Of a DNA stretch of 15,257 nt, positions 7,015 through 14,590 are shown piece after piece. Source of the DNA: Anaerolineae bacterium (GTDB lineage: Bacteria; Chloroflexota; Anaerolineae; B4-G1; SLSP01); the NCBI GenBank assembly GCA_021159805.1, contig JAGHDT010000152.1, positions 1 through 15,257 of the forward strand. The letters run 5' to 3'. A program made the translations under genes and the position numbers. Position 1 is the stretch's first letter. The number at the start of each line of letters is the position of its first letter. The notes under the pieces were generated by a model. It saw nothing but the letters and a program-made list of their open reading frames with translations. It had not been told where the DNA came from and searched no databases.

Positions 7015-7038
7015 CTAAGCGATTGTGTCTTAGCTTTT
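7013..7038 (+). terminator. Hairpin with short T-run before pnp (possible attenuator)
   Basis: AGCTAAG (7013-7019) pairs perfectly with CTTAGCT (7029-7035) around a nine-base loop, followed by TTT. The stem is short and AT-rich, so termination would be weak. CTTAGC can also pair with the upstream GCTAAG at 6935-6940, giving two alternative folds. Confidence 0.33.
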
Positions 7039-7071
7039 AGCAATGACCGGTTTCTCGCAGCGGATGGATGG

Positions 7072-7130
7072 TGGGAATTGGGAAGTGGGGTGCACGGTAG
7101 CGTGGCTGCCTTGTTGCACAGCAGTTCCCA
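7072..7130 (+). promoter_or_regulatory. Composite stem-loop in the pnp leader
   Basis: GGTAGC/GCTGCC (7096-7101 with 7105-7110) is enclosed by GTGCA/TGCAC (7090-7094 with 7115-7119). That is closed by TGGGAA/TTCCCA, where either of two TGGGAA copies (7072-7077 or 7079-7084) can pair with 7125-7130. It ends 36 bases before the pnp ribosome site. It may take part in PNPase autoregulation (inference). Confidence 0.4.
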
Positions 7131-7176
7131 GTTTCTTACCTTCTCTCGCCGAGGAAGACGGCATTAGGAGGTTTCC

Positions 7177-9354
7177 GTGTTAGAAGAGCATGTATTTGAA
7201 GCAAAACTGGGTGACCAGACGCTCATCTTCAAGACGGGCAAGATTGCTCGGTTGGCCGGTGGGTCGCTGTTGCTCCAGTCCGGTGACACTGTGTTGCTGG
7301 CCACAGCCACAATGTCCCGAAACCCTCGCGAGGGTATTGATTTCTTCCCGCTCACCTGTAATTTCGAGGAGCGGCTCTATGCTGCCGGTCGTATTCCCGG
7401 ATCGTTCTTCCGTCGCGAGGGACGTCCGTCGGAGCAGGGGATTCTGGTCAGCCGTCTGATCGACCGGCCTCTTCGTCCTCTCTTCCCCAAGGATTTCCAT
7501 AATGATGTGCAGGTAATCGTGCAACCGTTGTCGCAGGGCGAGAGCGAGTATTCCGATGTGTTGGCCATCACTGCTGCGTCCTGCGCGTTGATGATCTCGG
7601 ATATTCCCTTTGATGGTCCGGTGGGCGGTGTGCGCATCGGTCTCATCGACGGCGAGCTTGTCGTGAACCCGAACATCCAGCAGATGGAAGAGAGCACCTT
7701 GGACCTACGGATCGCCGGCAGTGCCGAGGCTATCAGTATGGTCGAGGCGGGTGCCGATATCATCTCCGAAGCGACGATGCTTGACGCTCTTGAGTTGGCG
7801 CATCAGTCGATCCAGGATGTGATCCGTGTTCAGAACGAGATGCAGGCAGCAGTCGGAAAGCCCAAGCGTGATGACTATGTCCGCTTTGGGATGCCTGAAT
7901 CCCTATCGTCACGGGCCAACGAGTTGATGTCCGACCGCGTGAAGGAACTCGTCTCGACCACCCAACTCAAAAGTGACCGCACGGATTCTTTGACCGCTCT
8001 GGAAGACGAGCTCAAGGAAGCGTTGGCTGAAGAAGCAGAGGCCAACGGGTGGTCATCGCGTCTGATTGGCAACGCTTTCCACGACGTTCTCAGAGAGACG
8101 GTGCGTGAGCGGATCTTGGGTGAGGGCATTCGGCCCGATGGCCGTGATCAATACACCATCCGTGAATTGGAGGCTGAGGTACACCTGGTCCCGCGTCCCC
8201 ACGGGAGTGGTCTCTTCACCCGTGGGGAGACCCAAGTCTTAAGCCTGGCCACCTTGGGTATGCCGGGAGAGAGGCAGGAGATGGACGATCTCTTCCCTGC
8301 GGAGACAAAGAGCTACATCCACCACTACAACTTCCCGCCGTTCTCCACCGGTGAGACCTGGGTGTTGCGCGGACCCAGACGCCGCGATATCGGTCATGGC
8401 GCTTTGGCGGAGCGGGCGTTGGTGCCGGTGCTCCCTTCCAAGGACGTGTTCCCGTATACAATTCGTGTCGTAAGTGAGTGTATGGCCTCCAACGGCAGCA
8501 CATCGATGGCTTCCGTGTGTGGCAGCACGCTGGCCCTGATGGACGCCGGTGTGCCAATCTCGGCGCCTGTCGGCGGTATCGCAATGGGTCTCGTCTCTGA
8601 CGGTGACCGCTATCGCGTGTTGACGGACATCCAAGGGATGGAGGACCATCTGGGTGATATGGACTTCAAGGTCACCGGTACCAAAGAGGGCATCACCGCC
8701 CTGCAGATGGACATCAAGATCATGGGCGTGAGCCGGCAGATCCTGACAGAGGCCCTGGAACAGGCGCGTGTGGCACGCGAGAAGATCATCGATGTCATCA
8801 CGGCGACGATTCCTGCGCCGCGCGAGAAGCTGTCGGATTCCGCACCCAAAATGCTGACCACCAAGATTGATGTCGAAAAGATTGGCGCACTGATCGGGCC
8901 CGGCGGCAAGAATATCCGTGCCCTCCAGTCTGAGTACGAGGTCAAGATCGACATCGAGGAAGATGGTACGGTTTATATCGCGGCCCCGGGCGGCGACGGT
9001 GCCGAGCGTGCGCTCAAGCACATCGAGGCAATGATGGAAGTCCCGGAGCCCGGCAAGATCTACACCGGCAAGGTCGTTCGCGTCGCCGACTTCGGCGCCT
9101 TTGTAGAGATTCTGCCCGGCACCGATGGTCTGGTGCATATCTCGCAGCTCTCGGATAGCCGAATCGACAGGGTGACGGACGTCGCCAATGTCGGCGATGA
9201 ACTGCTTGTGATGGTGACAGCGGTTACCGATGGCAAGGTCCGGCTCTCCCGCCAAGCTGTGCTGCAGGGCTGGACTCTGGAAGAAGCTCGGGCTTCGGAT
9301 TCTCCTCCCTCCGGCGGCCGCCGGGGCGGTGGCAACCGAGGTCGCCGGCGCTAG
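7177..9354 (+). CDS. pnp: Polyribonucleotide nucleotidyltransferase (PNPase)
   Basis: PNPase is a phosphate-dependent 3'-to-5' exoribonuclease, a trimer that often sits in an RNA degradosome. The 725 residues hold two RNase PH-like domains joined by an all-helical linker (about 240-310), a KH domain with IGPGGK (573-578), and an S1 domain (about 627-697, with VADFGAFVEI and GLVHISQL). The second PH core has NGSTSMASVCG (from 439) and DHLGDMDFKV; D490 and D496 match the active-site aspartates of the family. The tail after S1 is glycine/arginine rich, as in RNA-binding extensions. The start codon is GTG with AGGAGG at 7166-7171, five bases upstream. It lies downstream of rpsO, with a hairpin-rich leader that suggests post-transcriptional autoregulation. 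Identity is certain. Confidence 0.98.
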   Translation: MLEEHVFEAKLGDQTLIFKTGKIARLAGGSLLLQSGDTVLLATATMSRNPREGIDFFPLTCNFEERLYAAGRIPGSFFRREGRPSEQGILVSRLIDRPLRPLFPKDFHNDVQVIVQPLSQGESEYSDVLAITAASCALMISDIPFDGPVGGVRIGLIDGELVVNPNIQQMEESTLDLRIAGSAEAISMVEAGADIISEATMLDALELAHQSIQDVIRVQNEMQAAVGKPKRDDYVRFGMPESLSSRANELMSDRVKELVSTTQLKSDRTDSLTALEDELKEALAEEAEANGWSSRLIGNAFHDVLRETVRERILGEGIRPDGRDQYTIRELEAEVHLVPRPHGSGLFTRGETQVLSLATLGMPGERQEMDDLFPAETKSYIHHYNFPPFSTGETWVLRGPRRRDIGHGALAERALVPVLPSKDVFPYTIRVVSECMASNGSTSMASVCGSTLALMDAGVPISAPVGGIAMGLVSDGDRYRVLTDIQGMEDHLGDMDFKVTGTKEGITALQMDIKIMGVSRQILTEALEQARVAREKIIDVITATIPAPREKLSDSAPKMLTTKIDVEKIGALIGPGGKNIRALQSEYEVKIDIEEDGTVYIAAPGGDGAERALKHIEAMMEVPEPGKIYTGKVVRVADFGAFVEILPGTDGLVHISQLSDSRIDRVTDVANVGDELLVMVTAVTDGKVRLSRQAVLQGWTLEEARASDSPPSGGRRGGGNRGRRR

Positions 9355-9383
9355 CGTGCTGCTGGCCCGTTCAGGGGTGTTTC

Positions 9384-9563
9384 GTGAACAAAGAACCGAA
9401 GATCCAGACGCTAGGTGAGTCTGAGAACTACACCGTGTGGGTCTCGAACGAGGCGGACCTCAACGAGGTGATCTACCATGTTGAGATCAACAACGTGACT
9501 TTCCATCTGTTTGAGGATGAGTGGAAAGAGTTCGTCGACGTGATGATGCAAGCGATGCGCTAG
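9384..9563 (+). CDS. Small acidic protein of unknown function downstream of pnp
   Basis: I do not recognise this gene. It encodes 59 residues from a GTG start, with an AGGGG ribosome site about six bases upstream and a start 29 bases after the pnp stop. The protein is acidic. Alternating polar and hydrophobic stretches (YTVWVS, EVIYHVEI, NVTFHLFEDEW) suggest a small antiparallel beta-sheet, followed by a helical C-terminus (EFVDVMMQAMR). It has no signal peptide, membrane segment or cysteine. The gene ends 22 bases before a perfect hairpin, so it is probably the last gene of the rpsO-pnp transcript. Codon use resembles pnp. Coupling to pnp would suit a role in RNA metabolism, but that is only context. 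Confidence 0.68.
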   Translation: MNKEPKIQTLGESENYTVWVSNEADLNEVIYHVEINNVTFHLFEDEWKEFVDVMMQAMR

Positions 9564-9585
9564 CATCCAGAGTTGAGATGAAGAG

Positions 9586-9613
9586 AGCGGGACCGCAGTA
9601 CTGCGGTCCCGCT
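9586..9613 (+). terminator. 28-base perfect palindrome ending the rpsO-pnp unit
   Basis: AGCGGGACCGCAGT is followed directly by its exact reverse complement, giving a 12-pair GC-rich stem with a GTAC loop. It lies 22 bases after the small gene and before the clpC promoter. No T-run follows (GTTGCGT), so it may act as a transcript-end stabiliser or a U-independent terminator. Confidence 0.6.
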
Positions 9614-9654
9614 GTTGCGTATGGATTCCATCTCTACTCTGTCACTTCCTTTCG

Positions 9655-9663
9655 TGATATAAT
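9655..9663 (+). promoter_or_regulatory. clpC promoter (extended -10)
   Basis: TGA followed by a perfect TATAAT (9658-9663) forms an extended -10 element; the -35 position has no good match. Transcription would start near 9670, leaving a G-rich leader of about 112 bases. I see no CIRCE inverted repeat, HspR-type HAIR repeat or clear CtsR heptamer pair in it. Confidence 0.5.
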
Positions 9664-9782
9664 TAAGTTGCTTCAGAGGGGTCAATGTGGCCCGGTGGGC
9701 TGGTGGTTGTAAGAGTGCGTGTATAGTGGTGACTGGTAGGTTGTGGAATATTGCGTGGTGGGAGTAGATAGAGGGCATAGAT

Positions 9783-12284
9783 ATGGCTGACCCGCTTGAG
9801 AGATTCACACCGTCAGCACAAGAGGTACTGCGCTTTGCCCAGATAGAGGCGAAGCGCATGCACCATGCGACGATCGGCCCCGAGCACATCCTCCTCGGCC
9901 TGATGTTGGAGGGCGAGGGGATCGCGGGTCGTGTTTTGCGTGATATGGGTTTGCGTCCACAGCAGGCGTTGCAGACAGTGGCTCGTCTGTCCAGCGCCAA
10001 ACCACTTGCCGGCTCCGAGCCCGAGCTCCGTCACTCCACTGAAATGTTGTTGCAGATGTCGCTTGAAGAGGCCAAACAGCACAACAGCTCTGTGGTTGAC
10101 ACTCAACACTTGCTCCTAGCCTTGCTGCGCCAACACGAGGGCGTCATTATCGCGGTGCTGACCCAGGGAGGGCTCTCTGCGGAGACGATTCGCCGGCGCG
10201 TTGAGCGGTTCATGCCGATGCGCCCGACATCGTCTGCTTCAGCCTCGTCTGCTTCCTCGCCCTCACGACGCCGGTCCGCCGGCCGACCTGAGGGACACGC
10301 CGACTCTTCGGAGTCCCTGCTGGAGCAGGTTGCCGTCGATCTGACGGCCATGGCCAGGGAGGGGCAGCTGGATCCGGTGATTGGGCGCCAGGAAGAGGTC
10401 GAGCGGGTGATCCAGATCCTGGCTCGGCGAAGGAAGAACAACCCGGCCCTGATCGGGGAGCCGGGGGTGGGCAAGACCGCAATCGTTGAGGGACTGGCCC
10501 AACGCATTATCTCTGGTGGAGTTCCGGGTCCCATTCTGGGTATGCGTTTGATCCAATTGGATGTGGGGTCTTTGGTGGCCGGCACGATGTATCGTGGACA
10601 GTTTGAGGAGCGCCTAAAGAAGATCCTCAAGGAACTGCAGGACAGTAACACGATCCTCTTTATCGACGAGATGCACATGCTGGTCGGGGCCGGTTCGGCT
10701 GGATCCTCGATTGATGCTGCGAACATCCTCAAGCCGGCGCTGGCACGTGGCGAGCTTCAGTGTATAGGTGCAACCACGCTGAATGAGTATCGCAAGCACA
10801 TCGAGTCCGATGCTGCGCTGGAGCGCCGATTCCAGCCGGTGATGGTCGACGAGCCGACGCAGGATGAGACGGTGGAGATCCTGCGGGGTATCAAGCACGC
10901 GTACGAACAGCACCACAAACTGGTGATCAGTGATGAAGCATTGTTGGCGGCGACGCGGCTCTCGGCCCGTTACGTCCCCGATCGTTTCCTGCCCGACAAG
11001 GCAATCGATGTGATGGATGAGGCGGCCTCTCGGGTCAAGATGTACAAATCGCCGCTGTCGATCCAGCTGCGCGAGGTCTTCGAGCAGATGCAGGATCTCC
11101 GCTTGCGTCAGGCTCAACTCCAGGCTGATGGTGAGCGCCAGGAAGTGGCGGACCTCAAGGCAGAGGAAGGAACGCTGGAGAGCCGGATGGAGGCTCTCCG
11201 CCAGATGCGTACAGAAGAGGATGAGGGGCTCATTGTTGGCCCGGATGATGTCGCCGAGATTATCGCGATGTGGACCGGCATTCCCATAACTCAGATCGCC
11301 GAGGAGGAGTCTCGCCGTTTGCTGGATATGGAGCGGGAGCTGCGTGAGACTATCATCGGCCAGGATGAGGCGATCGAGGCCGTGGCCAAGGCGGTGCGCC
11401 GGGCCAGGGCCGGGTTGAAGGATCCCCGGCGCCCTATCGGTTCGTTCGTCTTTCTTGGGCCGACCGGTGTGGGTAAGACCGAGCTCTCTAAGGCGCTGGC
11501 GCGCTTCCTGTTTGGCACGGAAGATGCGCTGATACAGATCGATATGTCTGAGTTCATGGAGCGTCACGCCGTGGCGCGGCTAGTCGGCGCGCCACCTGGT
11601 TACGTTGGCTATGACGACGCCGGTCAGCTCACGGAAGCGGTCAGGCGTCGGCCGTACTCGATCATTGTCTTTGACGAGATTGAGAAGGCGCATCCAGATA
11701 TGTTCAATATGCTGCTCCAGATGATGGAAGAGGGTGTGGTGACGGATGCGCGGGGGCGCAAGGTTGATTTCCGTAACACGATCCTGATTATGACCTCCAA
11801 TATCGGAGCCGACGATGTCTTGCGGCAAGGCTCTCTTGGATTCACCGTGGGGTCTGTTGAGAGCGATGAGGTGCACGTCTATAGGGATATGCGTCAGAAG
11901 CTGATGGGTCGGCTGCGAAAGCTCTTCCGCCCCGAGTTCCTGAATCGCGTGGACGCTGTGGTCGTCTTCCGTTCGCTGAATCACGAGGACATTCGCCAAA
12001 TTGTCCATCTGGAGATCCGCAAGCTGCGCGATCGGATGCTGGAGAACGGTTACGACATCCAGCTCACCGGAGAGGCCCTGGATTGGTTGGCGACCAGCGG
12101 CTACAGCCAGGAGTACGGAGCACGCCCACTGCGCCGCCTGATCCAGCAGGAAGTGGAGACGCTTATCTCTGACGCGTTGCTGTCCAGCCAGTACCGTGTG
12201 GGTGATGTGATCCTCGTGGATCGTGAGAATGAAGAGATGGTCCTGCGACCCGCAGAAGAGCTGGAGCTGATCCCGGGCGGCTGA
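9783..12284 (+). CDS. clpC: ATP-dependent Clp protease ATP-binding subunit ClpC
   Basis: ClpC is a hexameric AAA+ unfoldase that feeds damaged or tagged proteins to ClpP. It has 833 residues. Two Clp-N repeats (about 1-145) are followed by a Ser/Ala/Arg-rich linker. D1 has Walker A GEPGVGKT (225-232) and Walker B FIDEMH (D295-E296). A short coiled-coil middle segment (about 425-475) is of ClpC length, not the long ClpB type. D2 has Walker A GPTGVGKT (559-566) and Walker B VFDEIEKAH (D631-E632), then a D2 small domain. The LGF tripeptide at 685-687 matches the ClpP-docking loop, supporting ClpC over ClpB. The ATG start has GAGGG at 9771-9775. It has its own promoter and 3' hairpin. No ClpP or adaptor gene is adjacent. 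Confidence 0.97.
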   Translation: MADPLERFTPSAQEVLRFAQIEAKRMHHATIGPEHILLGLMLEGEGIAGRVLRDMGLRPQQALQTVARLSSAKPLAGSEPELRHSTEMLLQMSLEEAKQHNSSVVDTQHLLLALLRQHEGVIIAVLTQGGLSAETIRRRVERFMPMRPTSSASASSASSPSRRRSAGRPEGHADSSESLLEQVAVDLTAMAREGQLDPVIGRQEEVERVIQILARRRKNNPALIGEPGVGKTAIVEGLAQRIISGGVPGPILGMRLIQLDVGSLVAGTMYRGQFEERLKKILKELQDSNTILFIDEMHMLVGAGSAGSSIDAANILKPALARGELQCIGATTLNEYRKHIESDAALERRFQPVMVDEPTQDETVEILRGIKHAYEQHHKLVISDEALLAATRLSARYVPDRFLPDKAIDVMDEAASRVKMYKSPLSIQLREVFEQMQDLRLRQAQLQADGERQEVADLKAEEGTLESRMEALRQMRTEEDEGLIVGPDDVAEIIAMWTGIPITQIAEEESRRLLDMERELRETIIGQDEAIEAVAKAVRRARAGLKDPRRPIGSFVFLGPTGVGKTELSKALARFLFGTEDALIQIDMSEFMERHAVARLVGAPPGYVGYDDAGQLTEAVRRRPYSIIVFDEIEKAHPDMFNMLLQMMEEGVVTDARGRKVDFRNTILIMTSNIGADDVLRQGSLGFTVGSVESDEVHVYRDMRQKLMGRLRKLFRPEFLNRVDAVVVFRSLNHEDIRQIVHLEIRKLRDRMLENGYDIQLTGEALDWLATSGYSQEYGARPLRRLIQQEVETLISDALLSSQYRVGDVILVDRENEEMVLRPAEELELIPGG

Positions 12285-12310
12285 GCCGTCTGCGGCACAG
12301 ACCAGATACC

Positions 12311-12344
12311 AAGAGAGGCTGAGCACAAAGGCTCAGCCTCTCTT
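12311..12344. terminator. Hairpin between convergent clpC and xer genes
   Basis: AAGAGAGGCTGAGC and GCTCAGCCTCTCTT form a perfect 14-pair stem around a six-base loop, 26 bases after the clpC stop. Read from either strand the 3' arm ends CTCTCTT, so it can serve both converging units. No extended T-run follows the stem on either side. The rest of the gap to 12454 shows nothing recognisable. Confidence 0.6.
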
Positions 12345-12454
12345 CACATGTTGCTGTATTCTGACTGGCAAACCGCTTGGTGTCACTGTCATCTCTCCTA
12401 ACCCCCAGGCTCCTCCGCATCTCTACCCGTCCGCTCCCCGTCCCTTAAGCTCGC

Positions 12455-13390
12455 CTACTCATGCTCCGGTGATCGCGGGTGTGCACGAAGGTAGATCTCT
12501 CTGGCGCGGCGCTGGGTGATACTGGCGTAGATCTGCGTGCTGGCAATGCTGTCGTGTCCCAGCAGCTCCTGGACGACGCGCAGGTCGGCGCCGCCATTCA
12601 GCATATGGGTGGCGAAGGTGTGGCGCAGCAAGTGGGGCGTCACGGTCTTGTCGATGCCGGCCGCATTGCCGGCTTTGCGCACGATGGTGCCCACCGAGCG
12701 TGACGAGAGGCGTTGACCGAAGCGGTTCAGGAAGATGGCTCGCGTAGCGTGTTTGTCGAGTTGATCCGGTCGCCCTCTGTCGATGTAGGCTTTCAGTGCG
12801 GCGATCGCGGGCTGCCCCAGCAGGGCCAAGCGCTCTTTGTTGCCTTTGCCGATCACACGCAACTCGCCCATATCCAGATCGACGTCATTCAGATCGAGGG
12901 AGGCCAGCTCGCTAACCCGGACACCGGAGGCGTAGAGCACTTCGATGATGGCTCGATCACGCAGGCCTTTGGGGGTCGAGGTGTCGGGTACCGCGAGGAG
13001 TTGCCCGATTTCCTCTCCAGTCAGATAGCGCGGAAGTTTGCGCGGAACCCGAGGGGCATAGATGCGGCGGAAGAGGTTCTGAGACCAGGCCTGATGGCGG
13101 ACGAGAAAGTCACCGAATGCGCGCAGCTCAAAGATACGTCGGGCGATACTGGCACGCACGTGCCCTGTCTCATCCAGAATTTCTATGTGGGTGCGGACGA
13201 GATCGCGGTCGAGGTCTGCGAGCGTGGTCGCTCCCTGATCTGTGCAATAGTCCAGGAACTGGGCGATGTCGGTACCGTAGTTCTTGACCGTATACTTCGA
13301 CGCGTTCTCCTGCTCCATGGACTTAAGGTAGCGATCAAGCCAGCGGTGAAGGCCTGATCGTGATCTCTGAACTTCGGGAAGATGCTGCAC
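12455..13390 (-). CDS. XerC/XerD-type tyrosine recombinase
   Basis: This site-specific recombinase is most likely for resolving chromosome dimers at dif. It has 311 residues, close to the 298 of E. coli XerD. The N-terminal SAM-like core-binding domain (about 12-100) is followed by the catalytic domain with the full set R158 (SGVRVSE), K182 (GKGNKER), H253 and R256 (HLLRHTFATHML), H279 (LGHDS) and nucleophile Y288. The GTG start is seven bases after the stop of the upstream hydrolase gene, so it is probably translationally coupled; a good ribosome site is not visible, and a later start at the internal Met (MEQENAS) would cut into the core-binding domain. No att-like duplication or phage gene is near, favouring the housekeeping Xer role over an integrase. 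XerC versus XerD cannot be decided. Confidence 0.9.
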   Translation of the reverse strand: MQHLPEVQRSRSGLHRWLDRYLKSMEQENASKYTVKNYGTDIAQFLDYCTDQGATTLADLDRDLVRTHIEILDETGHVRASIARRIFELRAFGDFLVRHQAWSQNLFRRIYAPRVPRKLPRYLTGEEIGQLLAVPDTSTPKGLRDRAIIEVLYASGVRVSELASLDLNDVDLDMGELRVIGKGNKERLALLGQPAIAALKAYIDRGRPDQLDKHATRAIFLNRFGQRLSSRSVGTIVRKAGNAAGIDKTVTPHLLRHTFATHMLNGGADLRVVQELLGHDSIASTQIYASITQRRAREIYLRAHPRSPEHE

Positions 13391-13397
13391 GCGGGGG

Positions 13398-14255
13398 TTA
13401 CCCTTCTTGCTCTGCCTTCAGTTTGTCGTAGACGCTGAGGATGTTGGCGATGTGCAGTTGGTGGCTGGCGACACCCAAAGGGACCCGCTCCAGGCCGCAG
13501 ATTTCCAGGGGGATGTCCCAGACTTCCTTGCGGTCTCTGCCCTTCTTGAGCACCTGTTCCGCCTTTTCACGGACGCATTCAAGGTAGCTGATGTAGAGAT
13601 CCATAACGGTGTTGACCTCACCGCGGAGGATGACTTCGCCGTGACCCTGGACTACGGTATCCGGCTTCATCTCCTTAATGAGCTTCAGCGTGTCGATTTC
13701 CTGCTGCCAGTCACCGTCGGCAATGATCGGGATCGCCATAGCAGCGTCCCCGGTGATCAAGACCTCGTCTTCCTCGATCAGAATGCCGATATTGTCGGCT
13801 GAGTGTCCGGGGAGCGGGAACAGCCTGAAGGTTTTGTCCCCTGCATCTACGAGAAGTTCACCCGTGTCGAACGTCACGGTGGGTATACGCAGTGTCACCT
13901 CTTCGAAGGCCGGATCACCTTCGCGTGCTTGTGCCAGAGAGGATTCCCCGACTTCCAGCAGCCGCTGTCGGCACAGCTCGGAGCTGATGACGTCCAGTTT
14001 CTCAGGAAAGGCATACAGACCGTACACGTGGTCCATGTGGTGGTGGGACAGGATAAGAGAGTAGAAATCCATCCCCGAGCGGATCTCCAAGAAGCGGGCG
14101 ATTTGACGTGCTTCATCCGGGAATGGTAATGCGTCTATAACAACCGTCCCGCGCTCAGTTAGGACAGCTGTTGAGTTAACCAGAGCGTAGCGATCACTTG
14201 TGAATAGGAAGATTTTCTCTGAGACTCGTTCCCAGTACATGGGCTCCTCAAGCAT
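13398..14255 (-). CDS. Metallo-beta-lactamase-fold hydrolase
   Basis: This is a zinc or iron hydrolase of the MBL fold, substrate unknown. It has 285 residues without a signal peptide, so it is cytoplasmic. The metal ligands form the complete set: HHHMDH (H71, H73, D75, H76), H151 in PGHSADN, D170 in ITGDA and H205 in QGHGE. Strands before the HxHxDH box (GTVVIDALPFP) and the helical C-terminus (about 190-285) fit stand-alone hydrolases. The ATG at 14255 lacks a ribosome site; an in-frame ATG at 14240 has GAGGAG only three bases before it, so the true start may be there (280 residues). It has a good promoter of its own and appears cotranscribed with the recombinase gene. It could be a glyoxalase-II-like or lactonase-like enzyme; the fold is certain, the reaction is not. 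Confidence 0.92.
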   Translation of the reverse strand: MLEEPMYWERVSEKIFLFTSDRYALVNSTAVLTERGTVVIDALPFPDEARQIARFLEIRSGMDFYSLILSHHHMDHVYGLYAFPEKLDVISSELCRQRLLEVGESSLAQAREGDPAFEEVTLRIPTVTFDTGELLVDAGDKTFRLFPLPGHSADNIGILIEEDEVLITGDAAMAIPIIADGDWQQEIDTLKLIKEMKPDTVVQGHGEVILRGEVNTVMDLYISYLECVREKAEQVLKKGRDRKEVWDIPLEICGLERVPLGVASHQLHIANILSVYDKLKAEQEG

Positions 14256-14290
14256 ATCAGGACAATGCTGATAGTATCTTCAGCCTTTTG

Positions 14291-14319
14291 AGAATAGCAT
14301 AGCCAAAGGTCAAAGTCAA
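14291..14319 (-). promoter_or_regulatory. Promoter of the MBL-hydrolase/xer unit
   Basis: Read on the minus strand, TTGACT (14314-14319), a 17-base spacer and TATTCT (14291-14296) make a good sigma-70-type promoter. The start point would be near 14284, about 30 bases before the first ATG and after the terminator of the upstream RNA candidate, so this unit is independent of that RNA. Confidence 0.62.
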
Positions 14320-14370
14320 GCCTGCTTTGCATAATGTCGGCGTGACGCAGGTGGGGGACCCCAGAATAGA

Positions 14371-14584
14371 AGAACCGCGCTGGATATTCCAGCGCGGTCC
14401 CTCTCATAAGCAAGTCCCCGCCGTGCCGTGCACCGTTGGTTTTGACCCTGCTTCCGCAGGTGGGTACCAGCCGAATGATTGTGCCTTGCCCGAGAGCTAC
14501 CGCATCCTCATTCAGGACTTAGGTTCCCATTATGTTAAGTGTTGGCTCAAAACCCCAGCTCGGTTCCACGTACACGGCAGGAAT
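14371..14584 (-). ncRNA. Candidate structured non-coding RNA, class unknown
   Basis: This gap lacks a credible protein gene but carries a promoter, a strongly paired body and a terminator in the right order on the minus strand, giving a transcript of about 214 bases. RNA order 5' to 3': GGTTTTGA (14554-14547); a closing helix CATAA + AAGTCC (14534-14530, 14520-14515) pairing with GGACTT + TTATG (14417-14412, 14409-14405); inside it a seven-pair hairpin TGAATGA/TCATTCG (14514-14508 with 14478-14472) and CCTGC-GGAA-GCAGG (14460-14447); then TCAAAACC (14445-14438), which is exactly complementary to the first GGTTTTGA and would form a pseudoknot across the closing helix. It does not match SRP RNA, RNase P RNA, tmRNA, T-box or the common riboswitches I know. 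A 6S-like RNA cannot be excluded. Confidence 0.45.
14374..14398 (-). terminator. Terminator of the RNA candidate
   Basis: ACCGCGCTGGA and TCCAGCGCGGT form a perfect 11-pair stem with a three-base loop. On the minus strand it is followed by TCTTCTATTCT, the only T-rich tail among the strong hairpins of this window. On the plus strand the following bases are CCCTCTCAT, so the minus orientation is favoured. Confidence 0.6.
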
Positions 14585-14590
14585 GACTTC

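Noticed and set aside
7114..7142. TTGCAC-17-TACCTT as a separate pnp promoter
   Set aside because: The -10 matches only half of consensus and the -35 lies inside the leader stem; the upstream rpsO promoter explains expression.
8239..9255. 338-codon minus-strand ORF across pnp
   Set aside because: It is antisense to conserved PNPase domains, with no ribosome site or family resemblance.
9664..9782. CIRCE, HspR or CtsR operator in the clpC leader
   Set aside because: A GGTCAA is present at 9680-9685 but without a properly spaced second heptamer. No CIRCE or HAIR dyad was found.
10614..11567. 317-codon minus-strand ORF across clpC
   Set aside because: It is antisense to the D1-D2 region of ClpC with biased composition; it is a shadow.
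12713..13357. 214-codon plus-strand ORF across the xer gene
   Set aside because: It is opposite the tyrosine recombinase, whose complete catalytic residues lie on the minus strand.
14371..14460. T-box or SRP RNA identity for the RNA candidate
   Set aside because: GAGGGACCGCG resembles the T-box but lacks the required UGGN and the 3' partner. The GGAA loop recalls SRP domain IV, but the flanking conserved SRP loops are absent.
14513..14540. dif-like half-site TTATGTTAAGT (14530-14540), about 1.1 kb from the xer gene
   Set aside because: It matches a XerD arm at 10 of 11 positions, but no XerC arm is recognisable on the other side of a six-base centre, and such a match is expected now and then by chance.
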